DNA from: Elusimicrobiales bacterium | GTDB lineage: Bacteria; Elusimicrobiota; Elusimicrobia; Elusimicrobiales; UBA9959 | NCBI GenBank assembly: GCA_028713125.1 | Contig: JAQTOU010000005.1 | Coordinates: forward strand, 1 to 64,000 | Direction: 5' to 3' | Length of the DNA: 64,000 nt | In this document: positions 25,306 to 35,177 of the stretch, piece by piece | How positions within the stretch are numbered: position 1 is the stretch's first letter | Layout: each line of letters opens with the position of its first letter | Notes under the pieces: generated by a model | What the model was told of the DNA's origin: nothing | What the model saw: only the letters and a program-made list of their open reading frames with translations | Database searches by the model: none | Made by a program: the position numbers and the translations under genes

Positions 25306-26699
25306 AGGTCCTCCTCGTAAATCCGCCGCACGCTCTTTCCGCGCATAACCCGCTGGCCAGTTCGGGGCTGTCGCTGCCGCCGCTCGGGCTTCTTTATATC
25401 GCCGCTTTCCTCAAAAAAGAAATGCCTGAAGCCGAAATAAAAGTCATAGACTGGCCTGGCCGCGGCCTTAGCGCCGCGACTTTCGAAGCCGAGCTGTCCG
25501 CTTTCAAGCCGGACTTGGCCGGGATCACCGTTTATACCGGCGCTTTTACCAGCGCAATGACAGTTTCGCGGACCATAAAAAAGATATGCCCGGCCTGTTT
25601 CACAGTGGCCGGCGGGCATCACGCCACCGCCCGGCCGCTTCAATGCCTTGAAAAAGGCGGCTTCGATGCCGCAGCTTCCGGAGAGGGCGAGCGCGTTTTC
25701 GCGGAACTCGCACTGCAGCTCGAAAAAGGCCTTGCCCCGTGCGTACCGGGTCTTATTCTTAAGACAAATGGCCAGGCCATAGAAAAGTATCCGCCGCTGG
25801 ACCTGGACTCGCTGCCGCTGCCGGCGAGGGAACTCGTCGACCTCAAGCTGTACCGGCCCGCCGTTTTCGGCTACAAGAGGCTGCCGGTCACCAGCATGGT
25901 CACTTCGCGCGGCTGCCCTTTCTCCTGCAAATTCTGCTCCAAGAGCGTTTTCGGTTCTACTTACCGCGCGCAGTCTCCGGCTAAAACTCTCGAAGAAATA
26001 ATCCACCTGATGAAGAACTACGGGATCAGGGAAATAAGTTTCCAGGACGACACTTTCACTTTCGACAGGAAAAGGGTCATGGACCTTTGCGGGCTGATAA
26101 AAAGCCGCGGCCTTGACCTTACCTGGTCGTGCATGACCAGGGTGGACCTGGTGGACGCGGAGCTGCTCGGGAAAATGAAGGAGAGCGGCTGCGTCTCCAT
26201 AGCTTTCGGCATAGACGGAGCGAGCGACGGCGCCTGCGGCCTGATGAATAAAGGCTTCGGCGCGGACAAGGCGCGCGCGGCCGTGGCGGCCGCAAGGAAG
26301 GCGGGGATAGAGACCCGCGGCTATTATGTTTTCGGCTATCCTGGAGAAACCCTGGAGTCCATGGAAGCCGCGCTGAAGAACATAATGGACATAGGCACCG
26401 ACCATGTATTTTTCGCTTTCGCCCATCCTTTCTTCGACACCGGGCTTTACGAAGAGGCCCGGGCAAAGGGGCTTCTAAAAGCCACAGACGAAGAATTATG
26501 CGACAGTTATGACAATACCCAGCCGCTGATAACGGTTCCGGGGGCGGGCCCGGAGCAGCTTATCCGCTTCTATAAGAAAGCCTATCTCAGATATTACCTC
26601 AGGCCCCGGCCCTTGTTTAATAGAATAACCTCTCTGCGCAGCGCCGGCGACCTGGCCGGGCAGTTCAAAGCTTTCAGGAGTTTTTTAAAGTGGTGCTGA
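25302..26699 (+). CDS. B12-binding-type radical SAM protein
   Basis: 465 residues. Starts with KVLLVNPPH, typical of the cobalamin-binding-domain class. The domain has LPPLGLLYIAAFL, VAGGHHATARP and SGEGE, and the rSAM motif is C205-x3-C209-x2-C212 (GCPFSCKFC). FSLP-like C-terminal residues include YLRYYLRPRPLFNR, a segment common to the B12-type proteins here. It is coupled to its neighbour by an ATGA overlap (25302-25305). Less similar to the pair on either side than they are to each other. Confidence 0.88.
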   Translation: MKVLLVNPPHALSAHNPLASSGLSLPPLGLLYIAAFLKKEMPEAEIKVIDWPGRGLSAATFEAELSAFKPDLAGITVYTGAFTSAMTVSRTIKKICPACFTVAGGHHATARPLQCLEKGGFDAAASGEGERVFAELALQLEKGLAPCVPGLILKTNGQAIEKYPPLDLDSLPLPARELVDLKLYRPAVFGYKRLPVTSMVTSRGCPFSCKFCSKSVFGSTYRAQSPAKTLEEIIHLMKNYGIREISFQDDTFTFDRKRVMDLCGLIKSRGLDLTWSCMTRVDLVDAELLGKMKESGCVSIAFGIDGASDGACGLMNKGFGADKARAAVAAARKAGIETRGYYVFGYPGETLESMEAALKNIMDIGTDHVFFAFAHPFFDTGLYEEARAKGLLKATDEELCDSYDNTQPLITVPGAGPEQLIRFYKKAYLRYYLRPRPLFNRITSLRSAGDLAGQFKAFRSFLKWC

Positions 26700-26706
26700 G
26701 AAATCA

Positions 26707-28188
26707 ATGAAGATCCTGCTTATTTCCCCCGGTCTTAAGACCATGGACGTCTACCAGACGAAAGCGCGCGGCTGCATGCCGCCGCTGAACCTGATGTATA
26801 TCGCCGCCCTGCTGCTGAAGCACGGGCACGAAGTTTCGATCCTGGACCTCTACGCCGAGGAACTTTCGGACGAGGAGAAACTCACGCGCATAAGGAGCTT
26901 CAGCCCGGCCCTGGTGGGCCTCGCCACTTACACCGCAAGCTTCGACATGGCGGCCGAAGCCGCGGCGCTGGTCAAAAAGAATTTCCCGGGCGTCAAGGTC
27001 GCGGCCGGCGGGATACACGCGAGCTACCTGCCCGAAGTCTGCCTGAAGAACAAGAACATCGACTATGTCGTGCTTGGCGAGGGCGAAGAAACTTTCCTGG
27101 AGCTGGCCGGCTGTCTTGAAAAGAACGGCGAGATCGCCGGGATAACAGGGCTGGCTTACAAGAGCGCCGGGAAAACCGTCCTGACCCCGCCCAGGAGACT
27201 GGCCGCGGACCTGAATTCCCTGCCCTGGCCGGCCCACCACCTGGTGGATTTCGGCAAATATTACCTGGGCATAACACGCGCCGTCACCTCTTCACCCTGC
27301 GCCTCGGTGCTGACGATGCGCGGCTGTCCTTATAAATGCACTTTCTGCAGCCATCACTACGGCTACGGCGCTAACCTGCGCAAGCGCGCTCCGGCCGACG
27401 TGGTCGCCGAGATGAAAAGCCTTTACGACAAATACGGGATAAGGGAATTCCAGTTCGAGGACCCCTCTTTCACCTGCGATCCGGCCCATGTCAAAGAGAT
27501 CTGCCGGCTGATAAAGAAAAGCGGGATGGAGATCTACTGGAACTGCAATGTGCGGGCCAATACCTCCGGCGAAGACCTTTTCAGGGAGATGAGCGAAGCC
27601 GGCTGCCGGCGGGTCCTCCTCGGCGTGGAGTCCGGCTCCCAGGAAATGCTCGACAGCATGAAAAAGGGCGTCACCCTGGAGCAGATCCGCAATACCGTGC
27701 GGCTGGCCGCGAAATATAAGCTGAGACTGAACGCCGCTTTCGTACTGGGCACGCCGGGCGAGACGCTCGAGACCGCCCAAAAGACTTTCGACTTCGCCAA
27801 AGAGCTGGACCCCGACTATGTAATGTTCTCCGTCTATATCCCCAGCGTGGGCGGCGAACTTTTCGAGGATCTCTCGGCGCAGGGCGGCCTGGACCTGGAT
27901 AAAGTTTACGGTGCGGATTATATAACGGTCTATTCCGAGCGGGAGCCGATGGTGGAAATGAGCTCCGTCCCGTCGGCCAGGCTGCTGGCCCTGATGGAGG
28001 AGTTCACCCGCGGCTTTTATTTCAGGCCGGCCTATATCCTCAAGCGGCTGCGCTGGCTAACTTCCTTCGCCGAGGTCAGGCGGGTGCTCTGGGGCGTGGC
28101 GCTTATTTTCAGCCACCAGTTCAGAACGCTCCTTAAGGCCGGGAAAAGGCCGGCTAAAGATAAAAATGCGAATTCCTGGACATATTAA
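26707..28188 (+). CDS. B12-binding-type radical SAM protein
   Basis: 493 residues. Cobalamin-type domain about 1-150 (MPPLNLMYIAALL, GGIHASYLPEVC, LGEGE). The rSAM motif is C207-x3-C211-x2-C214 (GCPYKCTFCSHHYGYG). It is a clear paralogue of the product of 23866-25305, so the operon holds two copies of one subtype separated by a third. Two copies suggest successive similar reactions, or two positions on one substrate. Its 3' end overlaps the next gene by 23 nt. Confidence 0.88.
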   Translation: MKILLISPGLKTMDVYQTKARGCMPPLNLMYIAALLLKHGHEVSILDLYAEELSDEEKLTRIRSFSPALVGLATYTASFDMAAEAAALVKKNFPGVKVAAGGIHASYLPEVCLKNKNIDYVVLGEGEETFLELAGCLEKNGEIAGITGLAYKSAGKTVLTPPRRLAADLNSLPWPAHHLVDFGKYYLGITRAVTSSPCASVLTMRGCPYKCTFCSHHYGYGANLRKRAPADVVAEMKSLYDKYGIREFQFEDPSFTCDPAHVKEICRLIKKSGMEIYWNCNVRANTSGEDLFREMSEAGCRRVLLGVESGSQEMLDSMKKGVTLEQIRNTVRLAAKYKLRLNAAFVLGTPGETLETAQKTFDFAKELDPDYVMFSVYIPSVGGELFEDLSAQGGLDLDKVYGADYITVYSEREPMVEMSSVPSARLLALMEEFTRGFYFRPAYILKRLRWLTSFAEVRRVLWGVALIFSHQFRTLLKAGKRPAKDKNANSWTY

Positions 28189-29146
28189 ACGCCTGCTCCT
28201 GATCTACAGGATCTTCGTGAAGCCCTCCGGCTTCGGCATACTCCCGCGCCTCGCTAACTACGCATTTAAAAGATATCTTCTCGGAAAGCGCGTGCCGATG
28301 ACCGTAATGATAGCCCTGACCTACCGCTGCCAGTGCGGCTGCGTCCACTGCTCGGCCAGCGAGCTTTCGAACGAGAAGCCGGAGCTTTCGACGCAGGAGA
28401 TAAAGAACATTATCGCCGCCGCCCGCGGCCTGGGCGTGCCTAAGATAGGCTTTACAGGGGGAGAACCGCTCCTGCGGGCCGACCTGCCCGAGCTGGTCGC
28501 CTGCGCCGCCGGCCACGGCCTGAGCGTCTCGATAGACACCAACGGGATATTACTTTCTAAAAAAATGGCGGCGACGCTTAAAGAGGCCGGCATCTCGAAT
28601 ATAAACGTCAGCCTCGATTCCGCCGACCCAAAGCGCCATGACCGCCTGAGGAAGCAGGAAGGCTGCTTCGAAGCCGCGCTGGAAGGGGTAAAGAGCTGCG
28701 CCGCGCTCGGCATCCCCGCCGTCGTCTCCACCTATATTACCGACAAAGCTATTTCCGAAGGTCGCCTCAACGACCTGATATACACGGCCAGGCAAAGCGG
28801 CGCCGCCGGGGTGCGGGTGCTTTTCCCGGTTTATACCGGCAAGCTAGGGAGCAGGCGCAGGAATCTGCTCTCCGCGGAAAATAAAAAGCTTTTTTTCGAA
28901 AAGTACCTGGACAGCTCTTTCGTTTACTCGGAGAGCCCTCTTTACGACTGCCTGAGCGGGGCCATGGAGTGCACGATGCGCAAAAAAATGAGCGTCTATG
29001 TCACGGCCTACGGCGAAGTCAAGAAATGCTATGTTTCAGGCTGCTCTATGGGTAATGCCCGCGAAGAAAGCCTGGCCGCCATCCTGGAAAAGAACGGTTA
29101 TCTTAAAGCCGGCCTTGCCGCAGACGCGGAATGCGGGGCCTGCTAA
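28166..29146 (+). CDS. Radical SAM protein with CQCxCVHC motif
   Basis: 326 residues. A basic, hydrophobic N-terminus (1-45) precedes the rSAM motif C55-x3-C59-x2-C62 written CQCGCVHC, with an additional Cys inside. FTGGEPLLR binds SAM. The C-terminus has single Cys at CYVSGC and ends in ECGAC, a possible auxiliary cluster site. The product of 39331-40419 carries the same CQCxCVHC motif and a similar N-terminus, so each rSAM cluster has one member of this subtype. Confidence 0.85.
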   Translation: MRIPGHIKRLLLIYRIFVKPSGFGILPRLANYAFKRYLLGKRVPMTVMIALTYRCQCGCVHCSASELSNEKPELSTQEIKNIIAAARGLGVPKIGFTGGEPLLRADLPELVACAAGHGLSVSIDTNGILLSKKMAATLKEAGISNINVSLDSADPKRHDRLRKQEGCFEAALEGVKSCAALGIPAVVSTYITDKAISEGRLNDLIYTARQSGAAGVRVLFPVYTGKLGSRRRNLLSAENKKLFFEKYLDSSFVYSESPLYDCLSGAMECTMRKKMSVYVTAYGEVKKCYVSGCSMGNAREESLAAILEKNGYLKAGLAADAECGAC

Positions 29147-29155
29147 GCTTTAAAA

Positions 29156-30652
29156 ATGCGAGTCCTATTCATCCATTCCTCGACCGAAAGCCTCGGCCTC
29201 GAGTATCTTTCAAGCTCGCTTAAAAAGCGCGGCCATACCACCGCGCTTCTGTTCGAGCCTTTCCTTTTCCGCTCTTTCAGGCTGGACAGCCGGGCCCTGG
29301 ACAGTTCCTCCGCCTCTAAACTCGCCGCGGAAGCCGTCGCCTGGAAGCCGGACCTGGTCGGCTTCTCGGTCGAATCCGACTACTTCGGCTGGGCCTGCGA
29401 GGTCACGAAAGAAATAAAGAAGCTTAAGGCCGTGCCGGTGGTCTTCGGCGGGATACATCCGAGCTCCGTCCCCGGACTTACCCTGGAGCTGAGCGGGGCG
29501 GACTATGTCTGCGCCGGGGAGGGAGAAGCGGCCATCTGCGAGCTCGCGGACTGCCTGGACGCCGGGACCGCCCCGGACGGAATAGCCAATCTCCTCGGGA
29601 AAGGCTTCAATAACCCGCCGAGGAACCTGGAAGAGAACCTCGACGGCCTGCCTTTCCCGGACAAGAATCTGTTCTACGAAAAATTCCCGCGCTTCGCTTC
29701 CGGTTCCTACAGCATCATAACCGGCCGGGGCTGCCCGAACGCCTGCAGCTACTGCCACAACAGCGCTATGCGCGGCCTCTACCAGGGCAAGGGCCGCTAT
29801 CTCCGGCGGCGCAGCCCGGAGAACGTGATAAACGAGCTTCTCGACGCGAAAGCGCTGTACGGTTCCCGGCGGATCTCCTTCGTCGACGATCTTTTTACCG
29901 AGAATCTCCCCTGGCTCAGGGCTTTCCTGAAAGAATACAAAGCGAAGATAAATTTGCCTTTCTACTGCGACGTGCACCCCTCTTTCATAGACGCGGAAAG
30001 GGTTTCCCTGCTTGCCGAAGCCGGCTGTTCCGTGGTTAACATGGGGATACAAACGGTGGACCCCGCTATCAATTCAGGAAAACTGAACAGGCGCCCCTGC
30101 ATAGAGGACGCCGCGCGGGCAATAAAGCTGTTCAGGGGCACCGGCGTTTTCCTCTTCACTAATTTCATGTTCGGGCTTCCGGGCCAGACCACGGAGGAAC
30201 TGGAAAAGATAGCCGCTTTCTGCGCGGAGAACAAAGCTGATTTCCACGACGTGAACTGGCTTCGCTACTATCCCGGAACGAAGATCATGGAGACCGCGAA
30301 AGCCGACGGCATCCTGAGCGCCGGAGAAGCCGTGGAAATAAACAGGGCGGAAAAATTCCTGCCTTACGCCCACGGAGGGCATTCCTACAGCCCGGAGCGG
30401 GCGCGGCTCAGGAATCTGGTCTTCCTTTTCAATCTCCTGCCCGGGAAAGCGGCCGGAAAGCTGCTCTCCTGGAAATTTTACCGCTTCCTGCCGGCGCTGG
30501 ACCTCAGGGGTCCCGCCGTGGCGGCCTGCCTCCTGGTAAAAAAATATCTGCTGGGAAAAAAGAACCCTTATCCAAATTTTTCTATCTCGGATATAGCCGC
30601 TTACTATTTCCATTTCACTTTTAAAGCTCTTTTCTCCGGGAGGGGCGGATGA
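29156..30652 (+). CDS. B12-binding-type radical SAM protein
   Basis: 498 residues. The cobalamin-type domain (about 1-140) contains SLGLEYLSSSL, GGIHPSSVPG and AGEGE. The rSAM motif is C193-x3-C197-x2-C200 (GRGCPNACSYCHN). LRYYPGTKI lies in the C-terminal half. It is paralogous to the product of 42867-44351, which shares ESLG, GGIHPTSVP and the YYPGT segment. No ribosome site is visible in the 9-nt gap upstream. It overlaps the next gene by 4 nt. Confidence 0.87.
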   Translation: MRVLFIHSSTESLGLEYLSSSLKKRGHTTALLFEPFLFRSFRLDSRALDSSSASKLAAEAVAWKPDLVGFSVESDYFGWACEVTKEIKKLKAVPVVFGGIHPSSVPGLTLELSGADYVCAGEGEAAICELADCLDAGTAPDGIANLLGKGFNNPPRNLEENLDGLPFPDKNLFYEKFPRFASGSYSIITGRGCPNACSYCHNSAMRGLYQGKGRYLRRRSPENVINELLDAKALYGSRRISFVDDLFTENLPWLRAFLKEYKAKINLPFYCDVHPSFIDAERVSLLAEAGCSVVNMGIQTVDPAINSGKLNRRPCIEDAARAIKLFRGTGVFLFTNFMFGLPGQTTEELEKIAAFCAENKADFHDVNWLRYYPGTKIMETAKADGILSAGEAVEINRAEKFLPYAHGGHSYSPERARLRNLVFLFNLLPGKAAGKLLSWKFYRFLPALDLRGPAVAACLLVKKYLLGKKNPYPNFSISDIAAYYFHFTFKALFSGRGG

Positions 30653-31662
30653 GGGCCGCTTTCAGGAAGGCCATCACGAGCCTGCTTACGCTCAGGCTGC
30701 TCGACGCGAAAAGGCTGGCGCGCGTCACGGCTTACGGTCTCAGGAAATTCATATTGCGCGAAAAGATCCCTGGAACCGCGGTGGTCGCCCTCACTTTCAA
30801 ATGCTTCTGCAAATGCGGCTGCTGCGCCTCCGGCATTTTTTCGGACTATTTTAAAGACGCTATGCTCCCCTTTGAGGAAGCTGAGCGCCTTATCCCGGCC
30901 ATAGCCGCCGCCGGGACGCCCAGGCTGCATTTGACCGGCGGCGACCCGCTCGCGCACAAAGACCTGGCCGCTATCGCGCGCCTGGCCTCGGAGCGGGGCC
31001 TTGTGACCTTCGTCGAGACCAGCGCCGTGACGCTTACCGAGGAGATTATCCTGGCCCTTAAAGAAGCCGGGGTCACCAGCGTCAATATCAGCCTGGACAG
31101 CAGCGATCCTGCCCTGCACGACTCGACCAGGGGCGTAAGCGGCTGTTTCTCCCGCGCCGCGGAAATGATCGGGCTTTGCGTCAAGCACGGCCAGCCCTGC
31201 ATGATCTCCACCTACGCCACCCGGGAAAGCATCTACGGCGGCGATATTTTCAAGCTGGTCTCTTTCGCCCGGGAGGCCGGCTGCTCCGGGATAAGGATCC
31301 TCGCCCCGCAGCCCTCCGGCAACTGGATAGAGAACGAAGCCGTGATCCTGAAGAAAGAGGACGCGGATTACCTCGAGGCCCGGCTGCCGCTTTTCTTCCC
31401 GGTCTACAACAGGACGCCGCAGATCTCCTGCCCGCTCAAGGACGGCTACAAGATCTTCGTCCTCCCCGACGGTAATTTCGCCCCCTGCGAACACCTGCCT
31501 TATATCTTTAAGGACTCCAAAGATATGGACCTGGGCGGCCTCCAGGCGAAGATCAACTCTTACGATTTTTTTCGCGGGGAATACGCCTGCATACCGAGAA
31601 GCCCCGAATACAGGCGAGAACATCCCGAAGTGGCGAAGCGCGGGGGGCCGATCTTCATATGA
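30649..31662 (+). CDS. Radical SAM protein with Cys-rich cluster motif
   Basis: 337 residues. The rSAM motif C52-x3-C56-x2-C59 is written CFCKCGCC, with two extra Cys in the loop. LTGGDPLAHKDL is a variant of the GGEP motif with Asp in place of Glu. The C-terminal part has SCPLKDG, APCEHLPYIF and YACIPRS, a reduced SPASM-like site. The basic N-terminus resembles that of 28166-29146. Coupled by ATGA on both sides. Confidence 0.85.
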   Translation: MRAAFRKAITSLLTLRLLDAKRLARVTAYGLRKFILREKIPGTAVVALTFKCFCKCGCCASGIFSDYFKDAMLPFEEAERLIPAIAAAGTPRLHLTGGDPLAHKDLAAIARLASERGLVTFVETSAVTLTEEIILALKEAGVTSVNISLDSSDPALHDSTRGVSGCFSRAAEMIGLCVKHGQPCMISTYATRESIYGGDIFKLVSFAREAGCSGIRILAPQPSGNWIENEAVILKKEDADYLEARLPLFFPVYNRTPQISCPLKDGYKIFVLPDGNFAPCEHLPYIFKDSKDMDLGGLQAKINSYDFFRGEYACIPRSPEYRREHPEVAKRGGPIFI

Positions 31663-32699
31663 TGGAGCTTCGGCCGGAAACCAGCTTAAGCCCGGGCACC
31701 GGGGCCGCCTATTCCCTGTCCCCCGCCTGGCTGCGCCTCTGCGAAAATATTTTCGGTTACGAGGTTAAAAAATACGGCTTCTATTCCGGGGCCGAAAAAA
31801 TAGGCGGCGCCGCTTACGCTGTAGTAAAGTCCAGGCTTTTCGGGAACCGGATAATTTCGATGCCTTTCTCGGACGAGGCGGCCTTCTGGTTCGAAAAAGA
31901 CGCGGAGCCCACCGGGAAAGAAAAAACCCTGCTTTCAGCCGCTTTTCGCGGCGCTCTCGAGGCGGATGCCCGGAAGTTCCGCGCCGACTACGCCGAACTC
32001 CGCGGTGACTGGACTTTCCTGGATGATACGGACTCCGGCTTCATAAAAAGCGAGGCCGGCCTGAGATTCGTAACGGACACTTCCAAAGACTATACGCAAG
32101 TCAGGAATAATTACGACAGCAATATAACCACCAACCTGAAAAAAGCCGATAAGAATGTCGCCGTAGAGGAGATCTCCTCCGTCTCGGCTCTTGCCGAGCT
32201 TTACCCGGTCTACCTGGAGCAGATGAAGCGCTTTGGTTCCCCCCCTTTGCCGCTGGCCTACTTCACCACTCTTTATTCCGGAGCTTTGCTGCGGGTTTTC
32301 AAGGCCACAGTGGAAGGCAAGACCGCGGCTTTCCTCAGCCTTATAGTCCATGGCGGGACCTTTTACGCCGATATCAATGCCGGCCTGAAAAAATACGACA
32401 GTTATTTCCCGAAGATCCGGCTTTTCGACCATACCCTCCGTCTCGCCTGCGGGGCGGGAGTGAAAAAATACGATTTCATGAGGACCAGGCCCGGCGGCGG
32501 GGTTTTCCTCCATAAACAGAAATGGGGCGGCATCGCCGGGCCCATCATTTACCGGCATAAAAGTTTTATAGGAAAACCCAATCTCCGGATGGACCCGGAC
32601 CAGAAGCGCTACCGCCTGCCGCAGTTCGCTTTCAGGCATATGCCGCTCTGCCTTTCAAAAGCGGCCGGCCCGCTGGTCAGGAAGGGGCTGGGCAAATGA
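31659..32699 (+). CDS. FemAB/GNAT-like acyltransferase
   Basis: 346 residues. The sequence follows the FemAB-related family seen in exopolysaccharide and exosortase-type clusters: a first GNAT-like half, then TTNLKKADKN, LAELYPVYLEQMKRFGSPP and FYADINAGLKKY in the second half. Proteins of this type transfer aminoacyl or acyl groups to an amine. Its position between rSAM enzymes and a CapK-like ligase suggests N-acylation of the cluster product. ATGATG start overlapping the preceding stop. Confidence 0.72.
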   Translation: MMELRPETSLSPGTGAAYSLSPAWLRLCENIFGYEVKKYGFYSGAEKIGGAAYAVVKSRLFGNRIISMPFSDEAAFWFEKDAEPTGKEKTLLSAAFRGALEADARKFRADYAELRGDWTFLDDTDSGFIKSEAGLRFVTDTSKDYTQVRNNYDSNITTNLKKADKNVAVEEISSVSALAELYPVYLEQMKRFGSPPLPLAYFTTLYSGALLRVFKATVEGKTAAFLSLIVHGGTFYADINAGLKKYDSYFPKIRLFDHTLRLACGAGVKKYDFMRTRPGGGVFLHKQKWGGIAGPIIYRHKSFIGKPNLRMDPDQKRYRLPQFAFRHMPLCLSKAAGPLVRKGLGK

Positions 32700-34000
32700 A
32701 CCTGCGCGAAAAAATAATTTTACCGCTGGCCGGCTTTACCGGCCTCCCCGGGACCCCGGGGCCGGCGGCCGACCGCTCCGCCAGGTTCGCGGAACTCTAC
32801 CGGCACGCTTTCAGGAACAGCCCTGTTTACCGGGAGAAATACTCCGCCGCGGGACTCTCCCCGGATTCAGTGAAAGAACTGCCCGATTCGATAAAGCTAC
32901 CTTTTCTTGAAAAAGAAGAGCTCTCCCTCCCCGGCATAAAGGCCGGGAACAAAGCCACGGTCGTCTCCCTCGCCAGCGGCTCGACCTCGGGCCCGGGCGT
33001 GAATACGCGGATGGACGGAAGCTACCTGCTCAAAAGATACAGGATGCTGTTGGAAATACTTTATTCGACCGGCTGGCGCCTCGGCGACGCGGCCTTTGCC
33101 TTCCACCCGGAGGAATACGGCGCCGCAGCTTTGTTCAGCAAAGCCCTTAAAGAAGGAGCCCTCGGGAAAATTGTTTTCAACTTTTTCCAGGAGAGCGTTC
33201 TTTACAGGCTTTTCCATAACCGGAAGAATTTCCTCTATTCTTCAGCCGCTTTCGGTAATTTCAGCGCCGAGCGGTATTTCAGCGAGCTGCGCGCTTTCGC
33301 GCCGCGCCTCGTTATCTCCAGGCCGGATATACTCTGCGCGCTTATGCGGCAGGCCGCTATGAAGGGCCTGGAATTCCCCGAAGTGGAAAGCGTTCTTTGC
33401 GTCGGGAACATTCTCTCCTCTTCCGGGAAAGCAGCGCTGGAAGATAAATTTAAAACGAAAGTATATAATCTCTACGCTTCCACCGAGCTCGGCTATGTAG
33501 GCTTGAGCTGCCCGAGCTCCGGGGTCTGGGTCCATGTGGACGAAGACAATTACCTTGCTGAGCTGGACGGAACGGAAGTTATAGTGACCGACTTCTCCAA
33601 CTACCACACGCCCGTCATCCGGTACAGGACCGGCGACGCCGGAGAACTGGTCCGCGGGCGCTGTGGCTGCGGCAGGGAAGGGCTGAGGCTGAAGATAAAA
33701 GGCAGAAAAAAAGACTTTTTTGAAAATAGCGGCGGCGAAAGATTCTACGCCTGCGACGCTGATGAATTCCTTGCCTCCGAAAAGGAGCTATACGCCCTGC
33801 AGATAGCCGGAAAAACCGGAGCTCTCGGTCTGACCGTCAGGCCCGGCGGGATCGCCGCCGGCGCATTGAATGAGATAAAGAACCGTTTTTGCGGCCGTTT
33901 TAAAATATCACAGGATGAGGTTTCTATCAGCTGCGAGGCGCCGCTTTCCGGAACCCCTTCCGGGAAATTCCCGTTTTTTGCAATGGAGCATAAAGCATGA
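32696..34000 (+). CDS. Phenylacetate-CoA ligase-like (PaaK/CapK-type) adenylate-forming protein
   Basis: 434 residues. Shows the PaaK/CapK pattern: YRHAFRNSPVYREKY near the N-terminus, the ATP-binding loop SLASGSTSGPG, NLYASTELG, and VIRYRTGDAG with a metal-site-like CGCGREG. Such proteins activate a carboxylate as the adenylate or CoA ester. CapK-type members sit in surface polysaccharide clusters. It may activate the acyl group used by the FemAB-like protein encoded just before it. Coupled by ATGA overlaps on both sides. Confidence 0.8.
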   Translation: MNLREKIILPLAGFTGLPGTPGPAADRSARFAELYRHAFRNSPVYREKYSAAGLSPDSVKELPDSIKLPFLEKEELSLPGIKAGNKATVVSLASGSTSGPGVNTRMDGSYLLKRYRMLLEILYSTGWRLGDAAFAFHPEEYGAAALFSKALKEGALGKIVFNFFQESVLYRLFHNRKNFLYSSAAFGNFSAERYFSELRAFAPRLVISRPDILCALMRQAAMKGLEFPEVESVLCVGNILSSSGKAALEDKFKTKVYNLYASTELGYVGLSCPSSGVWVHVDEDNYLAELDGTEVIVTDFSNYHTPVIRYRTGDAGELVRGRCGCGREGLRLKIKGRKKDFFENSGGERFYACDADEFLASEKELYALQIAGKTGALGLTVRPGGIAAGALNEIKNRFCGRFKISQDEVSISCEAPLSGTPSGKFPFFAMEHKA

Positions 34001-35097
34001 AAAGATCTATCGCGTACGCGCTCGCGCTCGCGCTGATCGGAGCCGCGGTATACGCCGCGATGAGGACGGGAACCGCCGCGCGCGTCTGTCCTTCTTTTTT
34101 CTGCCCCCCGGACAGAGCGGGCGAACTGAAGGAACGGACGCTGAACGAATACCATTACAATTACAAGGACGACCGCGGTCTCCCGCTTTTCAGCTGGGTT
34201 TACGCCGGTTTCCTGAGCGACGATAAAGGCGGGCTGTACCAATTCTCCTGCACTTATTACGGCGAGGAAAGCACCTACTACCCGGGCTTCCTCGTCCTGC
34301 TTAAGAAAATGAATAAAGACGGGACAGGAGGAAAGGTCATTCACAAATTTTCCTGGAAAGAGGGCCCGCCAAGGTTTACCGAGTCGGCGGACCTGGTCCG
34401 CGTCGCGGCCGGCTCCCCCGCAAGGGGTTTCGAAATTAACGTAACCGGCTCCCGGCACACGCTTAAAGTCTGGCGCGGAACGGATTTCAGCCTCGACCTT
34501 TCCTTCGACGAGCGCATGGACCCGGTGTTTATATACAACCGGGGCAATCCCATACCCATCCCCACCGGCGGGCAGCTCTACCTCGTGGACGATTTTATGC
34601 ACGGCGAAGGGAGCCTCAAACTCGGCGCCTCGGCCGCGCGGGTCGGCGCGGACGTAACGCATGAAAGAGTTTACAGCCCTATCGACCAGTGGCAGTTCAC
34701 CTACGAGGACTGGCTTTGCGTCTTCCATAAGGATTTCTACGCCCTTCTTTTCATTACCGGCGAGCGGGGCCTGGAGGGAGGAGACCGGCACCTGCCGGAC
34801 GGTTTCGTTTATTTCAGAAAAGAAAAGAAATACGTGCCGCTGGACGAGCTGGAGGTCAGGTACGCCATGACCGCGCAGACCAGGATCTTGAAAAAGGACA
34901 GCCCGGTCATGATGGAGACCCCGGTCTCCTTATCCGCCTCGGCCTCCGGGAAAAAGCTGAAACTTAGCTTTAATTTCGAGGGGATGGGCCCACCGGAAGA
35001 AAGGGAACTTGCAATGACGGGCCGCGGCTACATAGAATACAAAGGCAAAAAGACGGAATACGACCGGCTCCTGGCCTGGGAAGAATTCATGCGCTAG
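33997..35097 (+). CDS. Exported or membrane-anchored protein, possibly lipocalin-like (AttH/CrtC type)
   Basis: 366 residues. An N-terminal hydrophobic segment (about 4-22) acts as signal or anchor. The remainder is predicted mostly strand, with PLFSWVYAGFL, FSLDLSFDERMDPVF and GRGYIEYKGK spaced as in two-lobed lipocalin-like hydratase or AttH domains. That assignment is weak. It is the last gene of the operon and is followed by a very strong terminator. A lipocalin fold would fit a lipid product. Confidence 0.5.
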   Translation: MKRSIAYALALALIGAAVYAAMRTGTAARVCPSFFCPPDRAGELKERTLNEYHYNYKDDRGLPLFSWVYAGFLSDDKGGLYQFSCTYYGEESTYYPGFLVLLKKMNKDGTGGKVIHKFSWKEGPPRFTESADLVRVAAGSPARGFEINVTGSRHTLKVWRGTDFSLDLSFDERMDPVFIYNRGNPIPIPTGGQLYLVDDFMHGEGSLKLGASAARVGADVTHERVYSPIDQWQFTYEDWLCVFHKDFYALLFITGERGLEGGDRHLPDGFVYFRKEKKYVPLDELEVRYAMTAQTRILKKDSPVMMETPVSLSASASGKKLKLSFNFEGMGPPEERELAMTGRGYIEYKGKKTEYDRLLAWEEFMR

Positions 35098-35121
35098 TCC
35101 AAGCGGCCGGCGGCTAAATAA

Positions 35122-35158
35122 TAACGGGCGGAGCTTTCAAGCTCCGCCCGTCTTTTTA
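35122..35158 (+). terminator. Strong terminator of the 11-gene operon
   Basis: A 13-bp perfect stem, ACGGGCGGAGCTT with AAGCTCCGCCCGT (35124-35136 and 35139-35151), is followed by CTTTTT. It also lies 3' of the convergent cytochrome gene. Confidence 0.92.
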
Positions 35159-35177
35159 GGCAAAGACCGCGCCGAAA

